51,010 nucleotides of DNA from Akkermansia sp. (GCA_017472085.1 JAFUQZ010000032.1:1-51010); one strand, 5' to 3'. Counted from the stretch's first letter, positions 7,840 through 17,393 are shown. A program made the numbers and translations. Notes: generated from the sequence alone by a model not told the origin.

Positions 7840-10800
7840 ATGAAATTCAAGTTTAAGATACAGCAATACCAAAGCGATGCCGTCGATAACACGGTAGCCG
7901 TGTTTGCGGGGCAGCCCTCCCACCAGGAATCCAAGTACCGCCGCGACTTAGGAACATTGGCGAAGAGTGAGCTCGCTCTGGATGGAGAGATGGGGTATGG
8001 TAATCACCGCATAGAATTAGACAAGGCTACGCTGCTCAAGAACATCAATGCCGTCCAGAACCTCTACGACATTACCCCCTCCACAACCCTGAGCAAAGGG
8101 ATGGGAGCGGTGAATCTCGACATTGAGATGGAGACAGGTACAGGCAAGACCTACGTCTACATCAAGACCATGTTTGAGCTGAACAAGCAATACGGGTGGA
8201 GCAAATATATCATCGTGGTGCCCAGCATCGCTATCCGCGAGGGCGTAGCCAAGAGCTTCAAGATGCTGGAGGAGCATTTCATGGAGCATTACGGCAAAAA
8301 AGCCCGCTGGTTCATTTACGACAGTAGCAACCTGCAACAGCTCGACAGCTTTTCCTCGGATGCCGGACTGAATGTGATGATTATCAACACGCAGTCTTTC
8401 GCCGCCTCCATGAAAGAGGGTGGCAGGAGCAAGGAGAGCCGCATCATTTACGACAAGCGCGATGAGTTCGGGAGCCGCCGCCCCATTGATGTGATTGCAG
8501 CCAACAACCCCATCATCATCATGGATGAGCCGCAGAAGATGGAGGGTGCTGCCACACAAGCCGGTATCAGCCGTTTCAATCCTTTGTTTGTGCTCAATTA
8601 CTCGGCCACGCACAAGACCAAGCATGATACCATTTATGCGCTGGACGCGCTGGATGCCTATCGGCAGCGCTTGGTGAAGCGCATCCATGTGAAAGGCTTT
8701 GAAGTAAAGAACCTGCGTGGTACCAGCAGCTATCTGTATCTGGATAAGATAGAGCTCTCGCCCAAGAAGCCACCTATGGCTCGCATTGAGTTTGAGACCA
8801 AAAACGCGTCCGGTACGATAGTTCGCAAGACAAAGACATTCAGTGTGGGCGATAGTTTACAGCAGGAGTCAGGATTGGCACAATACGAGGGATTTATCAT
8901 TTCAGAAATCCATCCGAGAGGAGCTGTAACTTTCCTCAACGGCACGACGATTCGCTATGGAGAAGTTATTGGTGACACCAATGAGCAGGATATGCAACGC
9001 GTCCAAATTCGCGAGACCATCATGGCACATATTGCCAAAGAGAGAGAACTGTTCAAGCGAGGCATCAAGTGCCTGTCTCTCTTCTTCATTGATGAAGTGG
9101 CAAAATACAAGAGCTACGATGAGGCCGGGGAGGAGGTGAAAGGTGTATTCCAGAAAATTTTTGAAGAAGAATACGCCAGCGTGATAGGTTCAGAATTGAC
9201 GCTGTTTGATACAGAGTACAATGACTATGTGCATCGCTACTCCGCGGCGGATGTGCATCGTGGTTATTTCTCCATCGACAAGAAAACGAAGCGAGCTGTA
9301 GATGGCAAGGTGGACAAGAAAACCGGATTGTCGGATGATATATCTGCCTATGACCTTATTCTGCGCAACAAGGAACGATTGCTGAGCTTTGAAGAGCCGA
9401 CTCGCTTCATTTTCTCCCATTCAGCCTTGCGCGAGGGCTGGGATAACCCGAACGTGTTCCAGATATGCACCCTGCGCCATAGTGACTCCACCACCGCCAA
9501 GCGACAGGAGGTTGGGCGAGGCCTGCGTATTTGCGTGGACAAACACGGTATCCGCATGGATGCCGAGCTACTGGGCGAAGAAGTGCATGAGGTAAACAAA
9601 CTGACAGTCATTGCCAACGAAAGCTATGGCGACTTCACGAAGGCCCTTCAGCGTGAGACTCGCGAGGTGCTGCGCGAACGTGCGGTCAAGGCAACGGTCG
9701 GTTATTTCACCGGAAAACAAATTAAGCTGGGCGAGGAAACACACACCATTACAGAAAAAGAGGCCAGTCGCATTATTGTCTATCTGGAGGATAATGGCTA
9801 CATAGATGATAACAACAACATCACACCTGCCTATCGAGAAGCTGTAGCAGAGGGAACGGTAGAACCGCTGCCGAAGCAGCTGCTGCCCATTGCGGAAGGT
9901 GTCAACAACCTGATAAACGCCATCTTTGACCCGAAAGCTCTGGATGATATGGTGGTGGAAGTGAAGACGACAACGCCTGCCAACAAGTTGAATGCCAACT
10001 TTGATAAGGCTGAGTTCCAGGCTTTGTGGAATGAAATCAATCACCAGTATGTGTATACAGTTAGCTACGACAGCAACGAGCTGATAGAGAAAGTCATTTC
10101 ATACATCAATACCGGGCTGGAAGTAAAGCAGCTCCGTTACATTATGGTGGAGGGGACTCAGGATGAGGACAAGGTTGAGGAATTCGGCGGTACCCGGGCG
10201 AGTAATGAAGAGTTGACCACAGTCTGCACCTCATCCGTGAAGTATGACCTGGTGGGCGATATTGCGAAGGGGGCTAAGCTTACCCGACGCACGGTGGTGA
10301 AGATATTGAAAGGCATCAACGAGAGTAAGCTTTACCTGTTCAGGAACAATCCCGAAGACTTTATCCGTAATGTGGTACGCATCATCAAAGAACAGAAGTC
10401 TACGATGATTGTGGAGCATATCCACTACAACGTGACAGAAGGCAAATACGATAGCGACATCTTCACCGTAAAGGGTAAGATGGACTTCGACCGAGCCTAC
10501 GATGCAGAGAAGCATGTGACAGACTATGTATTCTGGGACAGCAAGGGTGAACACAAGTTTGCCCGAGACCTTGATGAAGCCAATGAGGTAATCGTATACG
10601 CTAAGCTTCCTCGTTCGTTCCAGATACCGACTCCCGTGGGTAACTATGCACCTGACTGGGCCGTAGCCTTGAAACGCGAAGGCGTGAAGCATATATTCTT
10701 CATCGCTGAGACCAAAGGCTCCATGTCATCCATGGACTTATCCACCATAGAAAAAGCCAAGATTGCGTGTGCCAAAAAGCTATTTAACTCCATTTCCACC

Positions 10801-10869
10801 GCCAATGTGAGATACCATGAGGTTGCCAGCTATCAGGATTTACTGGACAGCATGCATTCTTTAAGCTAG
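7840..10869 (+). CDS. res: Type III restriction enzyme subunit (Res)
   Basis: ATP-dependent helicase-nuclease partner of Mod, which cleaves unmodified DNA. The 1,009-residue protein has a Walker A ETGTGKT at 98-104, a DExx-type motif as DEPQ at 229-232, LNYSATH (motif III) and GWDNPNVF...RQEVGRGLR (motifs V-VI). The C-terminal PD-(D/E)xK nuclease shows Asp939 (APDWA) and Glu957-x-Lys959 (AETKG), so both activities look intact. A TTG at 7831 is in frame, but the ATG at 7840 fits better. The unknown gene downstream begins 5 bases after the stop. Confidence 0.93.
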   Translation: MKFKFKIQQYQSDAVDNTVAVFAGQPSHQESKYRRDLGTLAKSELALDGEMGYGNHRIELDKATLLKNINAVQNLYDITPSTTLSKGMGAVNLDIEMETGTGKTYVYIKTMFELNKQYGWSKYIIVVPSIAIREGVAKSFKMLEEHFMEHYGKKARWFIYDSSNLQQLDSFSSDAGLNVMIINTQSFAASMKEGGRSKESRIIYDKRDEFGSRRPIDVIAANNPIIIMDEPQKMEGAATQAGISRFNPLFVLNYSATHKTKHDTIYALDALDAYRQRLVKRIHVKGFEVKNLRGTSSYLYLDKIELSPKKPPMARIEFETKNASGTIVRKTKTFSVGDSLQQESGLAQYEGFIISEIHPRGAVTFLNGTTIRYGEVIGDTNEQDMQRVQIRETIMAHIAKERELFKRGIKCLSLFFIDEVAKYKSYDEAGEEVKGVFQKIFEEEYASVIGSELTLFDTEYNDYVHRYSAADVHRGYFSIDKKTKRAVDGKVDKKTGLSDDISAYDLILRNKERLLSFEEPTRFIFSHSALREGWDNPNVFQICTLRHSDSTTAKRQEVGRGLRICVDKHGIRMDAELLGEEVHEVNKLTVIANESYGDFTKALQRETREVLRERAVKATVGYFTGKQIKLGEETHTITEKEASRIIVYLEDNGYIDDNNNITPAYREAVAEGTVEPLPKQLLPIAEGVNNLINAIFDPKALDDMVVEVKTTTPANKLNANFDKAEFQALWNEINHQYVYTVSYDSNELIEKVISYINTGLEVKQLRYIMVEGTQDEDKVEEFGGTRASNEELTTVCTSSVKYDLVGDIAKGAKLTRRTVVKILKGINESKLYLFRNNPEDFIRNVVRIIKEQKSTMIVEHIHYNVTEGKYDSDIFTVKGKMDFDRAYDAEKHVTDYVFWDSKGEHKFARDLDEANEVIVYAKLPRSFQIPTPVGNYAPDWAVALKREGVKHIFFIAETKGSMSSMDLSTIEKAKIACAKKLFNSISTANVRYHEVASYQDLLDSMHSLS

Positions 10870-10874
10870 AATAC

Positions 10875-12563
10875 ATGAGGTTGGAATACCTTACAATCAT
10901 GGGTAAGAGCGGGAAGAATAAAATTAATAAGGGAACACCTAAAGAGGAATTCCCTCCCTTGGAGGTTTATTTGGAAAACCCTGATGAAAGAGGATATGTA
11001 AGAATACCGGTTGAGGAAGTTACTGGTAAGCCCCCCAGATTATGCATCATTATTGGCCCTCGGAAAACTTGGGAAACGAATATTCAAGCTTTGACCAAGC
11101 AGTTAGATATAAAACGGAAAGACCCAATTGATTTCAGAGATAAAGGAAAATGTTGGGCGTTTTATTTTGATGAAGACGCGGGAACTTTATACAATGAGCA
11201 TGATGATCCGAAGCCTATTCTGGAGCTATGTCCTGCTCCGAAAAAAGAATACATATATGCGAAAACAGAAGAAAGCTCGAAACCTGCCTTTACAGTAAAT
11301 TCTCAAATGAACAATTGTTCTGTTCCCTCTGAGCGCCGAAAGCAGGAGAAGCTTGAATATAACAATACATCGCTCGGGAAGAAAGAAAACACTCAAAGAA
11401 TAATTACTACCGGAGAAAAAGGAAATGAGCTTCCCAAAAAAAAGTTGCCGTTCGTCAGCAAAAAAATGGCGATTATCTCGGATTCTAACACACCTAACAT
11501 CAAGGGACAAAACAAAAATATAGCCGATACCCAAAAAAAAATAGAAAAGGCATTAGTCAAACAACAAGAAGTAAATCCCGGAGACTTGTTCCGTTCCGGA
11601 AAGGAATATGAAAAGAATGGTGAGTTTGATAAAGCCATCCAAGCTTACCGCGCAGCAGCGGATGCCGGATTCAACCAGGCCGGATATAAACTTGGTAAGT
11701 TACTAATGAAGCTCGCCACCGACATCTTTCGACAAATTGCAGGACTAGGGCACGCTGGAGCGCAGCGAGAACTGGAAAATCTCGGCAAGGGTAATACTGA
11801 TTCTCAGGCTCTGAAAAAAACGGACAAAGAAACAGCGACTTTGCAAGACCTTGGCTCAAAAGGGAAGCCCAAAGACGTAAAGGAAACTCCGTCTGCACCT
11901 GTAAAAAAAGAAACAGAAAGAAAGGGCGCAGAAGGATTAACGGAGGAGATCCTTTCTAATAGTGCGACATGTATTGGCGAAACATCGAAGCCGTTGCATG
12001 AACAAAAAGCGTATCTAGAAGCTATCGTGAATCTGATCGCTCGATACCAATTAGCCAAATTCCTCTCAGAACAAGAATCTGCACATCAAGCTGAAAAGCT
12101 GTTAAAAAAAACCTCAAAAGAGTCCACCGAATGCCAGCATACCATCTCTCTGACATGTAGTTCAGATGTTACTGAACCTGTGAGTTGTAGCGGTGAGGAT
12201 GTTCCCTCGAATCCTACTATTGTCAATTTTTTCCCTGTTGATGAGCCTCAAGTCATCATTCAGGAGCTTGTGCGCTATGTTAACTATTGGACGGGAAACG
12301 ATTGTTTGCCGGAGCTGATGCTCGTCGACAGACAAGAGCCTGTATCCTGTGAGAGCCCCCTGCAAAGCGGGCATGGATTCAGCGCAGAGCCCATCATTCG
12401 GCAGGCGGATTTCGCAGAAATCTCTGCCCGCGAAGAAGAAACTTCACGAAATGAAGCAGATGTAACTTCTGATGTACCAACGAAAGATAATGTCTGCGAG
12501 CTGAGCTGGAGGCACATTTTCACTCTGATTATCAGAAAACTATTCTCTATTTTTCGCAAATGA
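10875..12563 (+). CDS. Unknown protein with Sel1/TPR-like segment, in the R-M operon
   Basis: A 562-residue protein I cannot assign. Residues ~25-125 look like a compact domain (from PPLEVYLENPDERGYV to LYNEHDDPKPILEL). Residues ~130-230 are Lys/Ser/Thr-rich and probably disordered. Around 233-300 there is a Sel1/TPR-type helical pair (DLFRSGKEYEKNGEFDKAIQ followed by AYRAAADAGFNQA). Another charged, disordered region follows, and the last 21 residues (ELSWRHIFTLII then RKLFSIFRK) form a basic amphipathic or membrane-seeking helix. The gene is AT-rich relative to its neighbours. It begins 5 bases after res; ATG 10899 (MGKSGKN) is an alternative start. It overlaps the next gene by 4 bases. Confidence 0.7.
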   Translation: MRLEYLTIMGKSGKNKINKGTPKEEFPPLEVYLENPDERGYVRIPVEEVTGKPPRLCIIIGPRKTWETNIQALTKQLDIKRKDPIDFRDKGKCWAFYFDEDAGTLYNEHDDPKPILELCPAPKKEYIYAKTEESSKPAFTVNSQMNNCSVPSERRKQEKLEYNNTSLGKKENTQRIITTGEKGNELPKKKLPFVSKKMAIISDSNTPNIKGQNKNIADTQKKIEKALVKQQEVNPGDLFRSGKEYEKNGEFDKAIQAYRAAADAGFNQAGYKLGKLLMKLATDIFRQIAGLGHAGAQRELENLGKGNTDSQALKKTDKETATLQDLGSKGKPKDVKETPSAPVKKETERKGAEGLTEEILSNSATCIGETSKPLHEQKAYLEAIVNLIARYQLAKFLSEQESAHQAEKLLKKTSKESTECQHTISLTCSSDVTEPVSCSGEDVPSNPTIVNFFPVDEPQVIIQELVRYVNYWTGNDCLPELMLVDRQEPVSCESPLQSGHGFSAEPIIRQADFAEISAREEETSRNEADVTSDVPTKDNVCELSWRHIFTLIIRKLFSIFRK

Positions 12564-13213
12564 CTGAAACAGAAAACAATAGTTTTGACAGAACAGGCAC
12601 GATTCGACGCGTTATCCTGTATCACGACGGCGGTGTTGCAAGGGTAAGGAAAGAGGAGTCTTGCAGCAATGTGCTGTATAACATCGCTATACCGCAGTAC
12701 TATTACAACAAGACAAAAGCGCGTATGTTATTTTGTTACAATAACGGACGCGTTGCCGTTTTGAACCCATGGAAACTCCTTTCGCAGGGAGGAAAGCTTC
12801 ATAACACGGGAAAAGTATCCAACGGTTACAATAATGAGAACGGTGTCGTCCTGACAGATGTATTCCTGTGTAACAAGACGGACTATCTGGTCATCGTGGG
12901 GCGCAAGAAAAACGGAGATAAAACCATCAAAGCACAATGTCTGGAACGACGTTCTGACCATGGAGCAAAAAGCATGGATTTGCTCGGCAATATTTTCCTG
13001 AAGCCGGATGATGCGAGCGTTATTTCCTACCACGTTGTCCCCGGTGAAGAGGAGGACGAGATATCCGATATTATCGTTCGTCCAATGAGCAGCGCACCGG
13101 GGCATGTGATGCATGAGAAAGGGTTTCTGCACATGCCGGAAACAGTGGAGGCGTTACAGAGGCGTTCTTCCGTCCTCCATTTCACACCCTGTTGCGGGAT
13201 TCGACAGGGGTAA
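12560..13213 (+). CDS. Unknown protein, last gene of the R-M operon
   Basis: A 217-residue protein of unknown family. Its ATG overlaps the stop of the previous gene (ATGA at 12560-12563), so translation is coupled. The first ~140 residues look beta-rich, with repeated strand-turn units: RRVILYHDGGVARV, ARMLFCYNNGRVAVLN and DYLVIVGRKKNGDKTIKAQCLE. This rhythm resembles blades of a GyrA C-terminal type beta-pinwheel, but the similarity is by eye only and the GyrA box is absent. No signal peptide or membrane segment is seen. A strong terminator follows directly, closing the operon. It is most likely a partner of the 562-residue protein. Confidence 0.7.
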   Translation: MTETENNSFDRTGTIRRVILYHDGGVARVRKEESCSNVLYNIAIPQYYYNKTKARMLFCYNNGRVAVLNPWKLLSQGGKLHNTGKVSNGYNNENGVVLTDVFLCNKTDYLVIVGRKKNGDKTIKAQCLERRSDHGAKSMDLLGNIFLKPDDASVISYHVVPGEEEDEISDIIVRPMSSAPGHVMHEKGFLHMPETVEALQRRSSVLHFTPCCGIRQG

Positions 13214-13252
13214 AAAACGCCTTCCGCTGATAAAAACGGAAGGCGTTTTTTT
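13212..13252. terminator. Bidirectional terminator between the R-M operon and pilT
   Basis: CGCCTTCCG (13218-13226) pairs with CGGAAGGCG (13237-13245). It is flanked by an A run before and a T run after, so it can work in both directions and serves the two convergent operons. Confidence 0.9.
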
Positions 13253-13269
13253 GATTATACAGGTATGAT

Positions 13270-14367
13270 TTATGCGCCGCCGGCGTTGGCGAGGCCGGCG
13301 GATTCCTTGGGCAGGAAGTTCTTGAAGCGCGCTTTGTCGATGGCTTTCATGTAGGCTTCCTCCGGGGAGACGATGCCCTGCTGGAGTTTCTGCCAGATGG
13401 CATCATCCATGAACTGCATGCCCAGCCCCTTACCGCCCACGATGACATCGGCGAGCTTCTGGGTGGCGCCTTCGCGGATGATGGCGCCCACGGCGGGGGT
13501 TGCGAAGAGGATTTCGTTTACCGCCACGCGCCCGGGCTTGTCGCAGCGCTTCATGAGCAGCTGGGCCACCACGCCGCGCAGGGAGCCGGCCAGCATGGTG
13601 CGAGCCTGTGCCTGCTGCTCTGCCGGGAACACGTCGATGATACGGTCAACGGTCTTGCGGGCGTTGTTGGTGTGCAGCGTTCCGAACACCAGCAGACCGG
13701 TCTCGGCAGCCGTAAGCGCCAGGGAGATGGTCTCCAGGTCGCGCATTTCGCCCACCAGCACGATGTCGGTATCCTCGCGCAGCGAAGCACGCAGGCCGTC
13801 GGCGAAGGAAGCGCAGTTGGTGGGTACTTCGCGCTGGGTGATAATGCTCTTCTTGGAGGGGTGAACGAACTCGATGGGTTCCTCCACGGTGATGATATGG
13901 CGGGAGAAGTTGCTGTTGATATAGTCTATCAGAGCCGCCAGAGTGGTGGATTTGCCGGAGCCGGTCGGCCCGGTCACCAGCACGAGACCGTTTCGCATCT
14001 CGCCGAAGCGTTTAATCTGCTCCGGCACGTTGAGCTGCTCCATGGTCAGGATTTTGGTGGGAATGAGACGGAACACGCAGCAATATCCACGCTGCTGCTT
14101 CATGTAGTTGCAGCGGAAACGGGACTTTTCATTCATCTCATAAGCGAAGTCGGCGTCGCCGTCCTCCACATAGCTCTCCCAAAGGCGCTTGGGACAGATG
14201 GGCTCCATCAGCTCTATCATATCCTCATGCGTCAGCGCGCCCTCACCCTCAATGGGGGTGATTTCGCCGTGCACGCGCACCTTGGGTGCCTCACCCTCGG
14301 AAAGGTGCAGGTCAGAACCACCCTGGTCCACCAGGTATTGGAAATAGGTATCAATTCGATTGCTCAT
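13270..14367 (-). CDS. pilT: Type IV pilus retraction ATPase PilT
   Basis: Cytoplasmic hexameric motor that depolymerises type IV pili. The 365-residue protein has an N-terminal PAS-like domain (SDLHLSEGEAPKVRVHGE), Walker A GPTGSGKS at 133-140, Asp box VEEPIEFVHP at 161-170, Walker B LVGEMRDLETISLALTAAETG at about 204-224 and His box GTLHTNNARKTVDRI. The length is typical. It follows the second PilT-family gene by 29 bases on the same strand, so the two form an operon. No pilin or assembly gene lies in this window. Confidence 0.93.
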   Translation of the reverse strand: MSNRIDTYFQYLVDQGGSDLHLSEGEAPKVRVHGEITPIEGEGALTHEDMIELMEPICPKRLWESYVEDGDADFAYEMNEKSRFRCNYMKQQRGYCCVFRLIPTKILTMEQLNVPEQIKRFGEMRNGLVLVTGPTGSGKSTTLAALIDYINSNFSRHIITVEEPIEFVHPSKKSIITQREVPTNCASFADGLRASLREDTDIVLVGEMRDLETISLALTAAETGLLVFGTLHTNNARKTVDRIIDVFPAEQQAQARTMLAGSLRGVVAQLLMKRCDKPGRVAVNEILFATPAVGAIIREGATQKLADVIVGGKGLGMQFMDDAIWQKLQQGIVSPEEAYMKAIDKARFKNFLPKESAGLANAGGA

Positions 14368-14396
14368 TGTCAGAAAAGTAAAGATTTAGGTGTTAA

Positions 14397-15818
14397 TCAG
14401 GCCTGAGGTGCGGCGGAGGCCTCGGTCGGCTCGGGATGAGCCTCCAGGAATCGATCCATCATCACCTTATCCGTAGAGCGGGCGCGGCATTCCTGGGCGC
14501 TGATGATGCCGGAGGTGTAGAGGTTCTGGAGGGAATCATCCATCAGACGCATGCCCTGCTGTTTGCCGGTCTGAATGATACCGGGAATCATGAAGGTCTT
14601 ACCCTCGCGAATACAGTTGGCCACGGCAGAGGTATTCACCAGCATCTCCAGTGCCATCACACGCCCCGTACCGTCTTTCTTCGGCACCAGCTGCTGGGAA
14701 AGCACGCCGCGCAGCGATTCCGACACCATGATGCGGATGTGCTCGCGTTCTTCCACGGGGAAAGCATCCAGAATTCGGTCAATGGTGCTGGCCGCAGAGT
14801 TGGTATGCAGCGTACCCAGCACCAGGTGACCCGTCTCTGCAGCCGTCAGCGCCAGAGAAATGGTCTCAAGGTTGCGCATTTCACCCACCATGATGACATC
14901 CGGGTCTTCACGCAGGGCCGCGCGGAGTGCACGGGCAAAGGATTCGGTGTGCTTGTGTACCTCACGCTGGTTCACCTGGCAGGATTTGCAGGGGAAGATA
15001 GCTTCGATGGGGTCTTCCAGGGTGATGATGTGGTCTTTTCGGTCCTCGTTGATGAAATCAATAATGGAGGCGAGGGTGGTGGACTTACCGGAACCCACGG
15101 AACCCGTCACCAGAATGAGACCGTTGGTGAAACGGGTCAGCGGCACGACGTATTCCTCCGGCAGGTTGATATCCTTCATCGACAGAATCTTGCTGTTGAT
15201 GATACGGTAGCAGATATCGTAACCCAGACGCTGGTTCACCACAGAGGCGCGGTAGCGGCCATGCTCATTCTGATAGGCAAAGTCTACGTCGCCCAGCTCC
15301 TTGAGGCGCTCCCACTCACGCTCACCCAGGAAGCTTTCCACCAGAATTCCGGCATCCTCGCGGGTGAAGTTGGGCGCTCCCTCCCACATGGGCTGCAGCG
15401 TGCCGTTGCGACGCCAGGAGGGCGGGCATGCCGCCGGCAGGTGAATATCGGAGCACTTGCAATCCACGCCCTGTTTGAGGAATACATCCACATGCAGGCT
15501 CATGAGAATAAGCAGCTGCCCTTCCTCCTGGAGGTAGATATAGGCGTGGTACTTGCCGGAGGGAGACTCGGCAATGAAATCAATGGCGCCGTTCGTCTCC
15601 AGCTCAGCACGCTGTTCCGGGGTGGTGCAGCTCTCCACCAGCGCGGCGGTATTCTCCGGGGTCAGCACCCCGGCCGCCTCATCCACTGGTTCATAGGCAG
15701 CAGCCCGCATCCAGTACGGCTGAAGCCCAGCCCCCAGATACATGGTCGGGCTGAGGATGGTTTTACCCAGCTTCAGGTACTCATCAACATTATCGTAAAT
15801 AAAATCAGATTCGCTCAT
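14397..15818 (-). CDS. PilT/PilU-family ATPase with duplicated N-terminal domain
   Basis: A 473-residue paralogue of PilT, about 100 residues longer. The C-terminal motor is complete: Walker A GSVGSGKS near 239-246, Asp box LEDPIEAIFP, Walker B MVGEMRNLETISLALTAAETG and His box GTLHTNSAASTIDRI. The extra length comes from a second copy of the N-terminal domain: residues ~12-107 align with ~113-207 (for example LTPENTAALVES with FTREDAGILVES, and LETNGAIDFI with LKELGDVDFA). The second copy keeps the SDIHLP signature of PilT proteins; the first has lost it. It probably assists retraction, as PilU does. Confidence 0.88.
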   Translation of the reverse strand: MSESDFIYDNVDEYLKLGKTILSPTMYLGAGLQPYWMRAAAYEPVDEAAGVLTPENTAALVESCTTPEQRAELETNGAIDFIAESPSGKYHAYIYLQEEGQLLILMSLHVDVFLKQGVDCKCSDIHLPAACPPSWRRNGTLQPMWEGAPNFTREDAGILVESFLGEREWERLKELGDVDFAYQNEHGRYRASVVNQRLGYDICYRIINSKILSMKDINLPEEYVVPLTRFTNGLILVTGSVGSGKSTTLASIIDFINEDRKDHIITLEDPIEAIFPCKSCQVNQREVHKHTESFARALRAALREDPDVIMVGEMRNLETISLALTAAETGHLVLGTLHTNSAASTIDRILDAFPVEEREHIRIMVSESLRGVLSQQLVPKKDGTGRVMALEMLVNTSAVANCIREGKTFMIPGIIQTGKQQGMRLMDDSLQNLYTSGIISAQECRARSTDKVMMDRFLEAHPEPTEASAAPQA

Positions 15819-15940
15819 GGCAGATTACGGTTAACTCTACCATATTCAGCGGGACAAGGCGAGCGAAAAATAACGAATAGCCGCAATAATCCGGCAAATG
15901 GAAGATGATTGTATTACAATTCCGTTCTGCAAGAAAGCGA

Positions 15941-15975
15941 TGAGCGCAATCTCTCACGAGGAAAGATTGCGCTCA
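15941..15975 (-). terminator. Hairpin after mmdB
   Basis: A 12-base perfect stem (TGAGCGCAATCT, 15941-15952, with 15964-15975) and an 11-base loop lie 27 bases past the mmdB stop on the minus strand. The following T content is modest, so it is a likely rather than certain terminator for the decarboxylase operon. Confidence 0.6.
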
Positions 15976-16001
15976 CGAAGTGTTGAATTGTTTTCAGCCG
16001 T

Positions 16002-17393
16002 TTAGTTCAGCGTGGTGATGTAGTAACCGGCGATAACGGCTGTACCAATCACTCCGGCCACGTTCGGGCCCATGGCGTGCATGAGCAGGAAGTTGGTGCG
16101 ATCGGACTGCTGACCCACGTTGTGCGAGACACGGGCAGCCATCGGCACGGCAGACACACCGGCGGAACCGATGAGCGGATTGATGGGGTTCTTGCTCCAG
16201 CCGGGAACGAGGTTCATGAGCTGAGCGCACAGCAGACCGCAGATGGTCGCCACGGCAAAGGCCACCACACCCAGCATGATGATGAGCAGCGTCTCGGTCT
16301 GCAGGAAGCGTGCACCCTGCATGGTGAGCCCCACGGACACACCCAGCAGGATGGTCGTGATGTTCATCAGTTCGTTCTGAGCGCAATTCACCAGACGCTC
16401 CGTCACCTTACACTCGCGCAGGAAGTTGCCGAACATCAGCATACCCAGCAGCGGGGCGGCATCCGGGCAAAGCAGGATGGTCACCACCGTCACGGTGAAG
16501 CAGAAGAACAGCTTCTCTCCCTGAGAAACCTGGCGCAGACTCTTCATCTTAATCTTGCGCTGGGCTTCCGTGGTGCAGAGTTTCATGAACGGCGGCTGAA
16601 TCAGCGGCACAAGTGCCATGTAGGTGTAAGCCGCCACGGCAATGGCTCCCAGCAGCTCCGGAGCCAGCTTGCTGGCCAGGAAGATGGAGGTGGGGCCGTC
16701 TGCTCCACCGATGATGCCGATGGCAGAGGCCTGACCGCGGGTGAATCCGAGCGCCACGGCGCAGAGGAACGTGAACGCCACACCACACTGAGCGGCAGCT
16801 CCGAGAAGGAGCGCCTTCGGGGAGGCCAGCAGCGGGCCGAAGTCTGTGAGAGCCCCCACCCCCATGAAGATGAGCGCCGGGAAAATCTCGCACTTGATAC
16901 CGAGGCCAATCCAGTCAAAGAGACCGCCCTCGGGCTTCATGACCATCACGTGTTCCATTTTCTGGCCCTTCACGTCCACCTTGCCCTTCTGGGAGGTGGA
17001 GGTAACGACCATTTCCTCTTCCATGGCGGCGATGTACTTCTTCTGCTCCTCAGGAGCAGCCGTTGCATCCGGACAGGTGACGGGAGCCTCTTCCACACGT
17101 GCCAGCGTCAGGCGCAGGAAGCCCACGTCGGTCATGTTGGATTTGGTCATCTTGCCGTCCTCCATGGCAACAATCTCACGGTTGGCCTGGGTGATGACCA
17201 TGCCGTTATCCGGGATATTGGCGATAAGGGCGCCGAAAGCAATCGGCACCATGAGCAGCGGTTCAAACTGCTTCACCACACCCAGATACAACATCACCAG
17301 AGCCACGCCCCACATGACATACATCTGCCAGGTCATGGCGAAAAGCCCCATGCCGCCGATGAAGTCGGCAAACGATTGGATAAGATCTTGCAT
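16002..17393 (-). CDS. mmdB: Na+-translocating decarboxylase beta subunit (MmdB/OadB/GcdB)
   Basis: The membrane subunit that decarboxylates carboxybiotin and couples this to Na+ export. The 463-residue protein carries family hallmarks: FEPLLMVPIAFGALIANIP, ALIFMGVGALTDFGPLLASP, IGIIGGADGPTSIFLASKLAPELLG, PDAAPLLGMLMFGN and NPLIGSAGVSAVPMAARVS, with many membrane helices. A soluble stretch of about 90 residues between the second and third hydrophobic blocks corresponds to a variable region in the family. The frame is open further upstream, but the start MQDLIQSF fits the family. It is last in the operon, 70 bases after mmdC. Confidence 0.93.
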   Translation of the reverse strand: MQDLIQSFADFIGGMGLFAMTWQMYVMWGVALVMLYLGVVKQFEPLLMVPIAFGALIANIPDNGMVITQANREIVAMEDGKMTKSNMTDVGFLRLTLARVEEAPVTCPDATAAPEEQKKYIAAMEEEMVVTSTSQKGKVDVKGQKMEHVMVMKPEGGLFDWIGLGIKCEIFPALIFMGVGALTDFGPLLASPKALLLGAAAQCGVAFTFLCAVALGFTRGQASAIGIIGGADGPTSIFLASKLAPELLGAIAVAAYTYMALVPLIQPPFMKLCTTEAQRKIKMKSLRQVSQGEKLFFCFTVTVVTILLCPDAAPLLGMLMFGNFLRECKVTERLVNCAQNELMNITTILLGVSVGLTMQGARFLQTETLLIIMLGVVAFAVATICGLLCAQLMNLVPGWSKNPINPLIGSAGVSAVPMAARVSHNVGQQSDRTNFLLMHAMGPNVAGVIGTAVIAGYYITTLN

